Shown: one piece after another, positions 29,241 through 38,047 of the stretch | How positions within the stretch are numbered: the first letter of the stretch is position 1 | How the letters are laid out: every line of letters starts with the position of its first letter | Origin: an uncultured Coxiella sp. | Lineage (GTDB): Bacteria; Pseudomonadota; Gammaproteobacteria; Comchoanobacterales; Comchoanobacteraceae | NCBI GenBank assembly: GCA_902538855.1 | Contig: CACBGS010000007.1 | Coordinates: 1-55,474, forward strand | Direction: 5' to 3' | DNA: 55,474 nucleotides | Made by a program: the position numbers and the translations under genes | The notes under the pieces: generated by a model | Database searches by the model: none | What the model saw: only the letters and a program-made list of their open reading frames with translations | Told to the model about the DNA's origin: nothing

Positions 29241-29246
29241 TATAAT
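29241..29246 (+). promoter_or_regulatory. Putative -10 element for hemJ
   Basis: A perfect TATAAT lies 23 bases before the hemJ ATG. No good -35 sequence is seen at the right distance, so this is a partial assignment. Confidence 0.35.
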
Positions 29247-29269
29247 GGCATTAAGAAACTGGTTAAAAA

Positions 29270-29698
29270 ATGATTTATTATTACCTTAGAGCCCTACATT
29301 TTTTTAGTATCATTTGTTGGTACTCCGGCTTATTTTATCTACCCAGATTGTTTGTTTATGAAGTTGAATCCACAGATGCTACTACCATAAAGAACTTTCA
29401 ATATTGGCAACGCCGTTTATTCTATATCATTATGCTACCAAGTGTGATTGCAACTGTTGCCTCCGGCGTTGGAATTATCTATCTTAATCCACCAGCTTAT
29501 ATCCATGGCGGGTGGTTTCACGTGAAGATGTTTACCGTTGGCATTTTACTATTATTTCATGCCCGCTGTGGCTGGCATATGCGTCAATTAAAGCTTGGAC
29601 TAAACAACTACAGCAGTGTCTACTTTCGAGTATTTAATGAAGTACCTTCATTTGCCCTTATAATAATAATCACCATGGCTGTTATCAAGCCCTTTTAA
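29270..29698 (+). CDS. hemJ: HemJ, protoporphyrinogen IX oxidase
   Basis: The 142-residue, four-helix membrane protein matches the HemJ/UPF0093 family: RALHFFSIICWYSGLFYLPRL with conserved H10, the GGWFHVKM segment containing the conserved Lys, and a C-terminus FNEVPSFAL...VIKPF. HemJ oxidises protoporphyrinogen IX in haem synthesis in bacteria lacking HemG or HemY. Length is normal for the family. The closely related CopD fold is an alternative, but the FNE(I/V)P and KPF ending favours HemJ. Confidence 0.88.
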   Translation: MIYYYLRALHFFSIICWYSGLFYLPRLFVYEVESTDATTIKNFQYWQRRLFYIIMLPSVIATVASGVGIIYLNPPAYIHGGWFHVKMFTVGILLLFHARCGWHMRQLKLGLNNYSSVYFRVFNEVPSFALIIIITMAVIKPF

Positions 29699-29757
29699 AA
29701 ACAGCAATAAATTCACACTATGCTATAACTATATTGATTACTAGCAAAGTATAGACC

Positions 29758-31497
29758 ATGAATGACATTAGACAAAGAAACAACGAAAATTACGCTTTTA
29801 CCGATAGAGAGATCAATACTCTACTAGATTGTTTAGAAAAAAAAGATCCAAATAAAAAGGCTAACAATGTCTTTGTTGGTATTGCAGTAAGTGACACTAA
29901 AACATCACCCATTTCGACCTCACTAAAACCGCTATTACAACAAGCCAATACATCATATCCGAGAAAATATTATGCTCCTTATAAACTTGCAGGCCAATGG
30001 CATTGGAATGTATTAGAAGTAATCGAAGAAAAAGACCAAGTTAGCTGCTGTCGATACAATACCGATGGCTATAAATACCGCGTTGAACTACCCATTTTTG
30101 TAGAAATACAGAACTGCTTCCCTAATAAAAAGCTTATCAATATGCACACAGCAAAAGAAAGTTTTGGAATAGCAGCACAAGATAAAGTAAACTGCGGACT
30201 TATCAGCGCCCTAACATTACATGATCTAGCCACCACAGGCAAATTCAACTATGGTGGATACAAGAAAGAAATACAAACTAATCAGTTTAGTAAACTACGT
30301 GAACAGATATCTAGACTTGTAGAAGAATTTGCTACCCCGCAACAAATAGCTTCTTTTTGCAAACCCCTTGATGAAAGCACTTTTGTTAAGCAAGTAGATG
30401 CATTCAAATACGATGAAAAGGATACAAATCAGCAGCGCATCTATACTGCATTACATAATTATGCCCAAGAAAATCCTGCAACATTTAAAGATATTTATAC
30501 TAGCTGTACTGAGAATGAAGATGATATAGGCAATTTACTAGCAAATTGGCGAAAGATTATCCGCATAACAACAAGAGCACCCTCACCGACATCAGTAGCA
30601 CTATATAAAGAGAGCAAACAGCCAGATAATAGTTTTGACAAGCACAACTTAGATACTATTCTATTCCAAACAGCAGCATTAGAGGCCGTCAATGAATATG
30701 CGATAGATATAGTAAAGCTTGTGTATGATGAAACACAGGCTGCTGAGCTTACAGCAGATAATTTAGAAAATATAGGTAAAACTAACTCAAGTACTAATAA
30801 CAACAAAGAACCTAGTATCTCAAGCCTTAGTACAAGCACGGTAGAATCTGAATTATATGAAGAAAAAAGTTACTTTAGCAATACAACTATAATAGCGGCC
30901 ATTGCACTAGCCGGTATTGCCATAGCATTCTTCACTGGCGGCATTGGTTTAGTACCAGCTATAATAGCAGCCTGCGTTATCACTGTTTGCTGGGGAATAG
31001 TAAAAGCCAATAGCACAGACGATAAACTAAGAATGCAAAACCCACAAAGTCAGCCAAACACAGCATCCATACAAGATTTAGCGCAGGAGGCATTATCAGG
31101 GCCTAAATCAAGCTCTAGTATACAAGCAACCAAAGATGTAAAACTAGCAAGCATCTTATCAGCAATAGAAGAACTAACTCCTGAGCAAAAAGTTCTTTTT
31201 AATGAAGAGTTAGAAAAAAAACCAGCACATAATACTGAAGATCTAATAACTATATATGAAAAAGCAACCATACCATATATTAACAAGATTGATACCAGCT
31301 TATTAACAATAATAAACCCTGTACTCAAGCATAACGAAACAAAAACACAAGAGCTCTACAAAGCAATTAGCAATTTAGATCCTAGACAACAACAAACATA
31401 TCAAGCTCTAGTCATATCAAGGAAAGAGCAAAACGAAAAACTAACTATAGACACCTTGGAGCAGACATTAGAAAATGTTAAAAAAACTAAGAGTTAG
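29758..31497 (+). CDS. Probable CE-clan cysteine protease with C-terminal membrane hairpin; candidate effector
   Basis: The 579-residue protein is not one I know, but its N-terminal ~170 residues fit the CE clan (Ulp1/SENP, ChlaDub, YopJ types). There is a FTDREINTLLDCL start resembling the Ulp1 first helix, His82 in GQWHWNVLEVI, a possible acid N101 or D103 in RYNTDGY, Gln141 and Cys146 in AAQDKVNCGLISAL. The His-Cys distance of 64 and Gln five before Cys match the clan. A hydrophobic hairpin at about 375-418 (with FFTGGIGLVPA as the turn) would anchor it in a membrane, followed by a charged ~160-residue tail. Such enzymes remove ubiquitin or SUMO, or acetylate host proteins. Its end overlaps pckA by four bases. 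Confidence 0.6.
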   Translation: MNDIRQRNNENYAFTDREINTLLDCLEKKDPNKKANNVFVGIAVSDTKTSPISTSLKPLLQQANTSYPRKYYAPYKLAGQWHWNVLEVIEEKDQVSCCRYNTDGYKYRVELPIFVEIQNCFPNKKLINMHTAKESFGIAAQDKVNCGLISALTLHDLATTGKFNYGGYKKEIQTNQFSKLREQISRLVEEFATPQQIASFCKPLDESTFVKQVDAFKYDEKDTNQQRIYTALHNYAQENPATFKDIYTSCTENEDDIGNLLANWRKIIRITTRAPSPTSVALYKESKQPDNSFDKHNLDTILFQTAALEAVNEYAIDIVKLVYDETQAAELTADNLENIGKTNSSTNNNKEPSISSLSTSTVESELYEEKSYFSNTTIIAAIALAGIAIAFFTGGIGLVPAIIAACVITVCWGIVKANSTDDKLRMQNPQSQPNTASIQDLAQEALSGPKSSSSIQATKDVKLASILSAIEELTPEQKVLFNEELEKKPAHNTEDLITIYEKATIPYINKIDTSLLTIINPVLKHNETKTQELYKAISNLDPRQQQTYQALVISRKEQNEKLTIDTLEQTLENVKKTKS

Positions 31498-33014
31498 TAA
31501 TCCGTAGACACATAATTTTTTTGAAAATTATGCATACACGCTTTATACAACCTATCATGATATTGATCATACATTGCCTGATCAGACCATGTTGTTCTTG
31601 GATCTAATAACTTACTATCAATACCTGGCAACTGGGTAGGTACCGCTAAACGAAAAGCAGTCAGCACTTGTTTAGATGCCTGAGCAACACTCTTATTATG
31701 AATACAGTCTATAATTTTTCTAGTTGTGTGTATAGAAAAACGACTACCGCCACTACCACAGACACCGCCAGTCCAGCCGGTGTTAACGAGATATACTTTC
31801 GCAGAACTAGTAGCTAATAGAGATTTTAGCAGCTCAGCATAAATCTGCGGATTTCTTGGAAAAAAGGCCGCACCAAAACAAGTACTAAAAGTAGGTTGAA
31901 TTTGTTTGGTACTCCCCACCTCCGTACTACCTACTAGTGCTGTATAACCATTAAGAAACCAAAACACTGCCTGATCATGTTCCAATAGAGATACTGGTGG
32001 CAAGACTCCGTATAAGTCACAGGTTAAAAAAACCACTGCGTCCGGTGTAGCAGCTTTATTAGCTTTAACACATCCTGATAACACATCCCGAGAATATGCA
32101 GCTCTAGTATTAGAAGTTAACGAAGCATCAGTAAAATCAACTATACCATCTTTTAGCATAACATTCTCTAAAACCGCAGTATCACTTTTAGTTGCATGCC
32201 AAATAAGCGGCTCATTCTTTTCGGTCAAATTAATACATTTTGCATAACAACCACCCTCGAAATTAAAAACTTCTTCGGATGACCAACCATGCTCATCATC
32301 ACCTACAAGCTTACGCTTAGGATCTGCAGACAATGTAGTTTTACCCGTTCCAGATAAACCAAAAAATAAAGCAGTATCCCCTGAAGCACCAACATTAGCA
32401 GCACAATGCATAGGCAAAACTCCTCGCACAGGCAATAAATAATTAAGTACTGAGAACATCGCTTTTTTCATCTCACCTGCATATTTTAGACCGCATAGCA
32501 CTACTCTTTTATTAGTAAAATCTATAAATACTGCAGCATCGCTGTTAACAGCATCTTGCTCTGGTTCTAATTTCATATTAGGCAAAGACAACAAGGTCCA
32601 TTTAGCATGATCAGAATAGGATGATTGTATATTTTTAATAAATAAATTCTGCAAAAAAAGCTGATGCCAGGCATATTCAGTTATTGCAGTGACCTCTAAT
32701 GCGTAGCGCTCTGAAGCACCCACCTGCAGTTTACTACCAAAACAACGAACAGATCTTTGATAAGAAAGGGCCTTTTGCCATATTCTCTCCATCTGCATGG
32801 TTGAGAATGGCTGACTATTTTTCCCCCAGGCAATATTATCGCGTGTATTCATATCTACGACAATATATCTATCTCTTACCGAACGCCCAGTCCTGGTCCC
32901 CGTTCTCACAACTAGGGCTCCATCCACTGTTAGCAGCGCCTCTTCATGGTGTAATGCGTGCGAAACCAGTTGATCACGATCAACATCAAACACTACACAA
33001 GACATAGCAATCAT
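31494..33014 (-). CDS. pckA: ATP-dependent phosphoenolpyruvate carboxykinase
   Basis: The ATG at 33014 follows a good AGGAG site and gives about 506 residues starting MIAMSCVVF. The kinase motif GLSGTGKTTLSAD, the metal-binding DDEHGWS, the LKYAGEMKKAMF segment and VYLVNTGWTGG identify the ATP-type enzyme. It converts oxaloacetate to phosphoenolpyruvate, opening gluconeogenesis and complementing the gap/pgk/fba set in the window; this suits growth on amino acids or TCA intermediates. Its 3' end overlaps the CE-clan protease gene by four bases. Confidence 0.95.
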   Translation of the reverse strand: MIAMSCVVFDVDRDQLVSHALHHEEALLTVDGALVVRTGTRTGRSVRDRYIVVDMNTRDNIAWGKNSQPFSTMQMERIWQKALSYQRSVRCFGSKLQVGASERYALEVTAITEYAWHQLFLQNLFIKNIQSSYSDHAKWTLLSLPNMKLEPEQDAVNSDAAVFIDFTNKRVVLCGLKYAGEMKKAMFSVLNYLLPVRGVLPMHCAANVGASGDTALFFGLSGTGKTTLSADPKRKLVGDDEHGWSSEEVFNFEGGCYAKCINLTEKNEPLIWHATKSDTAVLENVMLKDGIVDFTDASLTSNTRAAYSRDVLSGCVKANKAATPDAVVFLTCDLYGVLPPVSLLEHDQAVFWFLNGYTALVGSTEVGSTKQIQPTFSTCFGAAFFPRNPQIYAELLKSLLATSSAKVYLVNTGWTGGVCGSGGSRFSIHTTRKIIDCIHNKSVAQASKQVLTAFRLAVPTQLPGIDSKLLDPRTTWSDQAMYDQYHDRLYKACMHNFQKNYVSTDY

Positions 33015-33273
33015 AGACTCTCCTGAGAAAATGTTGACGTATGTTAGCATAGTGAATGTTGCTAGGCTATAGCTAAAAGAGCAACAGTATTTTTATTGAA
33101 AAATAGTTTAATATAATCATTTATTTATGAAGCAAAAATTATTAATTAATCTTTTTAATAATACCATAATTTATACAAAACAATTTGTACAACAAATATA
33201 GCTAAATAAGAAATTAGTAATGAAAAAAACTTAAACAATCATACTATAAGCTCATTCATCTTCATAGAAGTCA

Positions 33274-33927
33274 ATGACATTGCGAACGCTATTTTTTCTT
33301 GGATTTTTGCTCTCTATATCAATCACCCTACACACTTTGACGCGTGCAGAAACTATCACCTGGCACCATTGCAACATCCCCTCTCACACAAAATGCCTTA
33401 GCTCAGATGTAGATATACATAACAAGCAATTGGTTAATAACAGTGAAAAGCTACTTATTAGTATAGCTGAACAACAACTATACCATGTAGACTGTTATGA
33501 TAAGATAATTAAAAAATACCCTATTTCTTCTGGACTAAGAGGCACAGGAGAACAGATAAAATCCTACAAAACACCTAGGGGTTGGCTACAAGTCATAAGC
33601 AAGCATGGTTATAACAAACCAACAGAACAACACTATAGAGCAAGAATACCTTGTAACCAGCGTACTGGTATAACCTCAAGAATTCTCACACTTCAAGGAC
33701 TACAAAGCCACAATAGTAACAGCCTACAGCGATGTATTTATATCCATGGCACGACTGCAGTACATAGTCTAGGCAAAACTGCCAAATCAGAAGGCTGTAT
33801 TCGCATGCACCCAAAAGACATCCAAGAGCTTTTTGATGCCATAGAGCCAGGAACTGCTGTTTATGTATTCGATAATAAAAACCCCCTACCATGGCAAAAT
33901 GCTGCGCAGAATAACCACAGCATGTAA
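33274..33927 (+). CDS. L,D-transpeptidase (YkuD family)
   Basis: The 217-residue protein starts with a signal peptide (about 1-25, ending TLTRA) and has the YkuD active site: H158-G159 in IHGT and S172-x-G174-C175-x-R177 in KSEGCIRM. Cys175 is the nucleophile. The domain starts near EKLLISIAEQQLY, typical of YkuD. It would act in the periplasm, cross-linking peptidoglycan or attaching proteins to it. No LysM or other binding domain is present. Confidence 0.9.
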   Translation: MTLRTLFFLGFLLSISITLHTLTRAETITWHHCNIPSHTKCLSSDVDIHNKQLVNNSEKLLISIAEQQLYHVDCYDKIIKKYPISSGLRGTGEQIKSYKTPRGWLQVISKHGYNKPTEQHYRARIPCNQRTGITSRILTLQGLQSHNSNSLQRCIYIHGTTAVHSLGKTAKSEGCIRMHPKDIQELFDAIEPGTAVYVFDNKNPLPWQNAAQNNHSM

Positions 33928-33995
33928 AACAAATAAATTCATGAAAAAAATACGTTTTTATCCTATATATAGCATGATGAAAACAATATGGAATC

Positions 33996-34982
33996 ATGAT
34001 GAAAAGCAAAACACCATCCGCACCACCAATGGCTTCAGCAGAATTTGTTGGACACCTGGCTCAAGGACAAACCGGTAGTATTTGCGAGCCTAACTTACCT
34101 ATCATCAAACATCAAAACATCATAGATATTATACTACAATTTAGCTTCAGCAATGGTTATGACTGGTATAGTGATTTAGATAATAACGCGCATGAAATAG
34201 CCCGCAAAAAAAATCTTGATAATGTAATTCAAGCCATTGTGAGCTATCTACAGCAACATCATGGATTAAGACCGAGCTATCAAGACAGTTTGAGTAAATT
34301 AATTAAACTATATTATAGCAACGAGCCTATTAATCTTACTGACTTCCCTGAAGCAGATCAAAACGATCTAGCCAAAGTACTCGACAGCCTACATGAGCGA
34401 GTCAGGGAACAATTTGCTATTTGCTCACTACAACAACCTAATCAAAGAGATATATCTACATACCTAAAGCCTATTTGTAAAAATGTAAGCCCACATCCTG
34501 AGTATTATTCTATAAAAATAAACAATAATATTACCCTAGATTGCAATAATACCAACAACCGTATTAACAAAGTCACGATAACATGGGAACAGGGAGACAC
34601 ACAGGCAAAACAAGCAGCTAAAGACTGTATACGATGGTATTTTGCTACCCATCAACTACATGATATTCTAGAAGCCTATCAAATGGGATATAGCATCCCT
34701 GTAACAAGCAATAGTACAGTTTTTCAAAATGCAGCCATTAAAGAAGCAAAGAAAATTATAACCGCCTACAGAAGCTCTACTAAACCACAGCACATAAGTT
34801 TATTCAGACGCTATCAAAAACATGATGACCCAAATTATAACGAGATATGCAGCATACATTATCCCAGAACTAATACTAATTTCTTTCAACCCAATGTAGC
34901 ATCAGCACCACCACTATCTTCTACTAATAACGACTTGCCACAAGCACATCCAGTTAATGGACCAACATTTACTTCAGAGTAA
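33996..34982 (+). CDS. Unknown protein with proline-rich ends
   Basis: I do not recognise this 328-residue protein. It is soluble, with no signal peptide or membrane helix. The N-terminus has TPSAPPMASAEF and the C-terminal tail VASAPPLSSTN, so a SAPP motif brackets a largely helical, N/Q/Y/H-rich body. The start may be either of two overlapping ATGs (33996, 33999); there is no clear ribosome site. Its last nine bases overlap the convergent GHMP kinase gene. With no bacterial domain visible, a secreted protein is a possibility but unsupported. Confidence 0.55.
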   Translation: MMKSKTPSAPPMASAEFVGHLAQGQTGSICEPNLPIIKHQNIIDIILQFSFSNGYDWYSDLDNNAHEIARKKNLDNVIQAIVSYLQQHHGLRPSYQDSLSKLIKLYYSNEPINLTDFPEADQNDLAKVLDSLHERVREQFAICSLQQPNQRDISTYLKPICKNVSPHPEYYSIKINNNITLDCNNTNNRINKVTITWEQGDTQAKQAAKDCIRWYFATHQLHDILEAYQMGYSIPVTSNSTVFQNAAIKEAKKIITAYRSSTKPQHISLFRRYQKHDDPNYNEICSIHYPRTNTNFFQPNVASAPPLSSTNNDLPQAHPVNGPTFTSE

Positions 34983-35879
34983 TAGTGACTCCTTAACAGC
35001 AAGACCATCAGCTAAATCCTCTACAAAAGCAAAACAATCCACATCATACTGGTCACAGTAACGTGTAAATGCATGGCGACTTTGCTGATCATAAAGCACG
35101 CATATAGTCTCAGCACCCATAGCACCACAGCCTTTAGCTGCTAAAAAACCTGGAGCATCACTAACGAGTCTAAGTAAATCGGTTGTTGTAGACAACTCTA
35201 AGCCCTGCTGCTGCAAACAACATTGATAAGCTCTAATAACATCTACAAACAGGCTATAATCCGCTTGGCTAAATGCCCGTAAACCAGTATCAACAAGTGC
35301 AGTAAGTGGGGCTGGATCAAATTTCAGATTAACTAAATGCTTTGGTGTTTCCAAGTCAACACCTGTACGTATCAACACAAAGCCAACTTCTTTAAATGGC
35401 CAGGCTACAGCCCTTGCCATATCATTATGTAAATCTGTAACAGTACAACGACCATAATACTGACAAGCAATATCAGCACCACTTGATAAATAAGAACTAG
35501 TATGACTATTTTTTGGCTTGATCGTATTAAAATATCGCCTAAAGCAGCTTAAAGAATCATTTGAGAAATCACCATCATTAATAAAGTTTTTATACAGCAA
35601 TGCAAACCAAGCAAAAGCAGATGAACCACCAAAACCTTTGCCAGGGGTTTGTAAATCAACAATCAACGGACAGCTATCTGACCAAAGCAATCCTGCTGGG
35701 CTAGTCTCATGCTGTCTTAAACGAGATAAAAAAGCAGGTTTATCTTGAATATAATCAGTATCAACAAGCAATTCAAACCCCGGGTTAGTTGCCAACAATA
35801 GGCTTTTTCCACTGGACAATACAGCATACTCTCCTAGTAAAAAAGTTTTTGCAGGGGCATAAAACTCTAAGATAGGCAT
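34974..35879 (-). CDS. GHMP-family kinase of the mevalonate pathway, probably phosphomevalonate kinase
   Basis: The 301-residue protein starts with a GHMP N-terminus (FYAPAKTFLLGEYAVLSSGKS) and has the ATP-loop GKGFGGSSAF at 80-89. The segment SSGADIACQYYGR resembles the SSCGDIAVSVYSG region of bacterial phosphomevalonate kinases, which favours that role over mevalonate kinase. It overlaps the upstream HMG-CoA reductase gene by 13 bases, so both act in the same route: HMG-CoA to mevalonate and on to isopentenyl diphosphate. The remaining pathway genes are not in the window. Confidence 0.72.
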   Translation of the reverse strand: MPILEFYAPAKTFLLGEYAVLSSGKSLLLATNPGFELLVDTDYIQDKPAFLSRLRQHETSPAGLLWSDSCPLIVDLQTPGKGFGGSSAFAWFALLYKNFINDGDFSNDSLSCFRRYFNTIKPKNSHTSSYLSSGADIACQYYGRCTVTDLHNDMARAVAWPFKEVGFVLIRTGVDLETPKHLVNLKFDPAPLTALVDTGLRAFSQADYSLFVDVIRAYQCCLQQQGLELSTTTDLLRLVSDAPGFLAAKGCGAMGAETICVLYDQQSRHAFTRYCDQYDVDCFAFVEDLADGLAVKESLLL

Positions 35880-37126
35880 TCTTGATCTGCCAGATAGGCA
35901 AGCATATAAGAACGAACATCATTTTCCGAGATACTTGCATTTTTTTGTAAATGTGCATGACATTTTGGCCACAGCTTTTGTCTTAGCTGTGGGTTATCAC
36001 ATACAGCCAGCAATAAGTTATCCAAATGTAAGCGCATATGGCCAGGTATGATACCTTCACCCACCAAGGCTGTTAAAGCTGCTAAATTTTGCAACAGGCC
36101 AACCGCTAATACCAACTCAGCTAAAGCATCACGCGTTTTTACAGCCAACATGCTCAATGCCAACTTAGCCATGGGATGAACCGATGTAATACCACCTACC
36201 ACCGCACATGGCAATGGCATTGCTAAACGACCAGTTAACACCCCATCAGTATAAGACCAAGAAGAAAGTGCCCGGTACTGACCAGACTCCGCAGCATAAG
36301 CATGCACAGCTGCTGCTGCAGCTCTAGTATCATTACCAGTAGCTAAAAGCACAGCGTCAACACCATTCATAATTCCCTTATTATGCGTAACAGCACGAAA
36401 AGTATCTATTGTAGCTATATGACTTAAACTAGCAATCTGTGTACCTGTAGTAGGTGATACATCATGGAGGGTACAACAAGCTTCGATCAAAGAAGTAGGT
36501 TGATGGTTTGACAAAATACTAACATCCGCACTCTGAGCAAGATCTTTTTTAAGAAAGTCTGAAAGTTTTACAGCCATCTGGTTTATTATATTTGCACCCA
36601 TAGCATCAACCGTATCTACAAGAAACTCTACTGCCATTATCTGGCTATCTAGCATACGAATACGTAACTGCGTACAGCCACCACCTCGCTGATACATACG
36701 CTGTGCACAAGAAGTATTAAGAAAATGAATAATGGATAACTTTTTATCTTCCAAAGCAGATTTACATACAGCAGGATCCGCTAACTTACTATACAAAAGC
36801 TGTCCCCAAGTACCTTTTGCCAACACAGTAGCACTGAGGTGCCCAGACTGATTAACCCACTTCACCATTTTATTTAAAGCAGCAACCACGCTGGTTTCTT
36901 CTGTAACTAGGGGAACCAAGTAAGATTTATCATGCAAAGGCAAGCCGTGCACCACAGCAAAAGGTAGTGACCAAGAACCGACAACATTCTCACTACAGAC
37001 TGAATTGATCTGTTCTATCTCATGGTACTGAGTACCACTTAGCAAGGCATGATCGCGCGTATTAATTAAGCCATTATTAAGAAGCCACGCCCTTCTCTGC
37101 TTAGTAGATAGTTTATAAAACGCCAT
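35867..37126 (-). CDS. Hydroxymethylglutaryl-CoA reductase, class II
   Basis: The 419-residue protein fits class II HMG-CoA reductases. It has ENVVGSWSLPFAVV near residue 46, the catalytic Glu in VTEETSVVAAL (about residue 77), the catalytic Lys in VTHNKGIMNG, Asp in LATGNDTRA, and His in GHMRLH. It reduces HMG-CoA to mevalonate, the committed step of the mevalonate pathway, used by some Legionellales instead of the DXP pathway. The gene begins 39 bases after tRNA-Met on the same strand and probably shares its promoter. Confidence 0.92.
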   Translation of the reverse strand: MAFYKLSTKQRRAWLLNNGLINTRDHALLSGTQYHEIEQINSVCSENVVGSWSLPFAVVHGLPLHDKSYLVPLVTEETSVVAALNKMVKWVNQSGHLSATVLAKGTWGQLLYSKLADPAVCKSALEDKKLSIIHFLNTSCAQRMYQRGGGCTQLRIRMLDSQIMAVEFLVDTVDAMGANIINQMAVKLSDFLKKDLAQSADVSILSNHQPTSLIEACCTLHDVSPTTGTQIASLSHIATIDTFRAVTHNKGIMNGVDAVLLATGNDTRAAAAAVHAYAAESGQYRALSSWSYTDGVLTGRLAMPLPCAVVGGITSVHPMAKLALSMLAVKTRDALAELVLAVGLLQNLAALTALVGEGIIPGHMRLHLDNLLLAVCDNPQLRQKLWPKCHAHLQKNASISENDVRSYMLAYLADQECLS

Positions 37127-37165
37127 GAATACCGACTATCAAAACAACTCTAATATAAGCTAATA

Positions 37166-37239
37166 TGGCTATGGGTGGACTTGAACCACCGACCTCAGCA
37201 TTATGAATGCCGCGCTCTAACCAGCTGAGCTACATAGCC
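37166..37239 (-). tRNA. tRNA-Met, elongator-like (CAT anticodon)
   Basis: Read on the minus strand the acceptor GGCTATG pairs with CATAGCC, the D arm is TAGCTCAGCTGGTTAGAGC, the anticodon loop TTCATAA is closed by CGGCA/TGCTG, and the T arm is GGTGG-TTCAAGT-CCACC. Discriminator is A and CCA is not encoded. The GGCTA start and arm pattern resemble elongator tRNA-Met. The HMG-CoA reductase gene follows 39 bases downstream. Confidence 0.92.
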
Positions 37240-37251
37240 AAAAGAGTCCCT

Positions 37252-37280
37252 ATTATCCAATAAAACATTTATATTGTCAA
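37252..37280 (-). promoter_or_regulatory. Strong sigma-70 promoter of tRNA-Met
   Basis: On the minus strand TTGACA (37275-37280), a 17-base spacer and GATAAT (37252-37257) end 12 bases before the tRNA. Hexamers and spacing are identical to the tRNA-Gln promoter at 6795-6823. Confidence 0.85.
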
Positions 37281-37371
37281 GAATTAAGCCTATGAGTGAC
37301 AGGTAATAAAACAGCAAAAAGTTATTATCGCTTAAATATTTCTGATGCCTGTACAACATACAAAAAAGCGC

Positions 37372-37401
37372 TTGTGTTAAAAAAGCGAATGTGTTAAAAA
37401 A
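37372..37401 (+). promoter_or_regulatory. Putative dksA promoter within a short direct repeat
   Basis: TGTGTTAAAAAA occurs twice, at 37373-37384 and 37390-37401, with a period of 17. The repeat spacing places a TTGTGT (37372-37377) 17 bases before TAAAAA (37395-37400), a plausible but weak sigma-70 promoter about 30 bases upstream of the dksA ATG. A regulator-binding direct repeat is the alternative. Confidence 0.35.
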
Positions 37402-37429
37402 TATCGTTATGCAATATGGAGCATAAGAC

Positions 37430-37846
37430 ATGAATCTTATCACACTACTAGGAATTGAAAAATACACTGAAAGCGATTCAGAAGATTACATGAACAAAAA
37501 CCAAATAAAACACTTTAAATCACTTCTAGTCGCATGGAAAGAACATTTGGTGCAATCCGCGGGAAATACCGCCAGCTATTTACAAAACGACGAAAACCAA
37601 CACCCCGATATAACCGACAGTGCAACACAAGTAGAAGAACATGACAACAGAATACGCTTTAGTGAACGTGAACGTAAATTATCCAGTCGTATAGACAATA
37701 CCGTACTCAATATAGACAATGGTAATTATGGCTTCTGCTCATCATGTGGCGCTGAAATCGGAATACGCCGCTTAGAAGCAAGACCAGTCGCCAAACTCTG
37801 TATCGACTGTAAAACACTAGCTGAAGAGGCTGAGCAGGTACAATAA
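37430..37846 (+). CDS. dksA: DksA, RNA polymerase-binding transcription factor
   Basis: The 138-residue protein matches DksA. It has the coiled-coil region YMNKNQIKHFKSLLVAWKEHL, the tip motif DITDSA with acids D60 and D63, and the zinc finger CSSCGAEIG...LCIDCK. DksA works with ppGpp to shift transcription, especially of stable RNA genes, in the stringent response. It is slightly shorter at the N-terminus than the 151-residue E. coli protein. A GGAG site precedes the ATG. It is the first gene of a contiguous set dksA-orf66-dapF. Confidence 0.95.
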   Translation: MNLITLLGIEKYTESDSEDYMNKNQIKHFKSLLVAWKEHLVQSAGNTASYLQNDENQHPDITDSATQVEEHDNRIRFSERERKLSSRIDNTVLNIDNGNYGFCSSCGAEIGIRRLEARPVAKLCIDCKTLAEEAEQVQ

Positions 37847-38047
37847 ATGACAAATAGAGTATTCTTCTCTAGTATAGTTTGCATAATAGCAATAGCTATG
37901 CTGATAAGCCTTGCACCAGAAGAAAGATGGGATAGCGTCTATGAAGAGATAGCATCAAGAACTAATATACTACTAGATATTATCCTAAAACTACTTGCTA
38001 TTATGGGCCTAACTAAATACCTGTTTCTAGAAAAAGAAAAGAAATAA
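37847..38047 (+). CDS. Small membrane protein between dksA and dapF
   Basis: A 66-residue ORF starts at the base after the dksA stop and ends at the base before the dapF start. It has two probable membrane helices (about 5-23 and 41-60) with a charged loop EERWDSVYEE between them and a basic tail EKEKK. No family is recognised. The seamless fit in the operon supports it being real. Confidence 0.55.
   Translation: MTNRVFFSSIVCIIAIAMLISLAPEERWDSVYEEIASRTNILLDIILKLLAIMGLTKYLFLEKEKK

Noticed and set aside
33015-33273. Intergenic region between pckA and the L,D-transpeptidase gene
   Set aside because: Examined for RNA genes and pseudogenes; it is AT-rich with A/T runs and only chance short palindromes.
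34974-35879. Mevalonate kinase as the GHMP assignment
   Set aside because: The SSGADIACQYYGR segment is closer to phosphomevalonate kinases; kept as a secondary possibility only.
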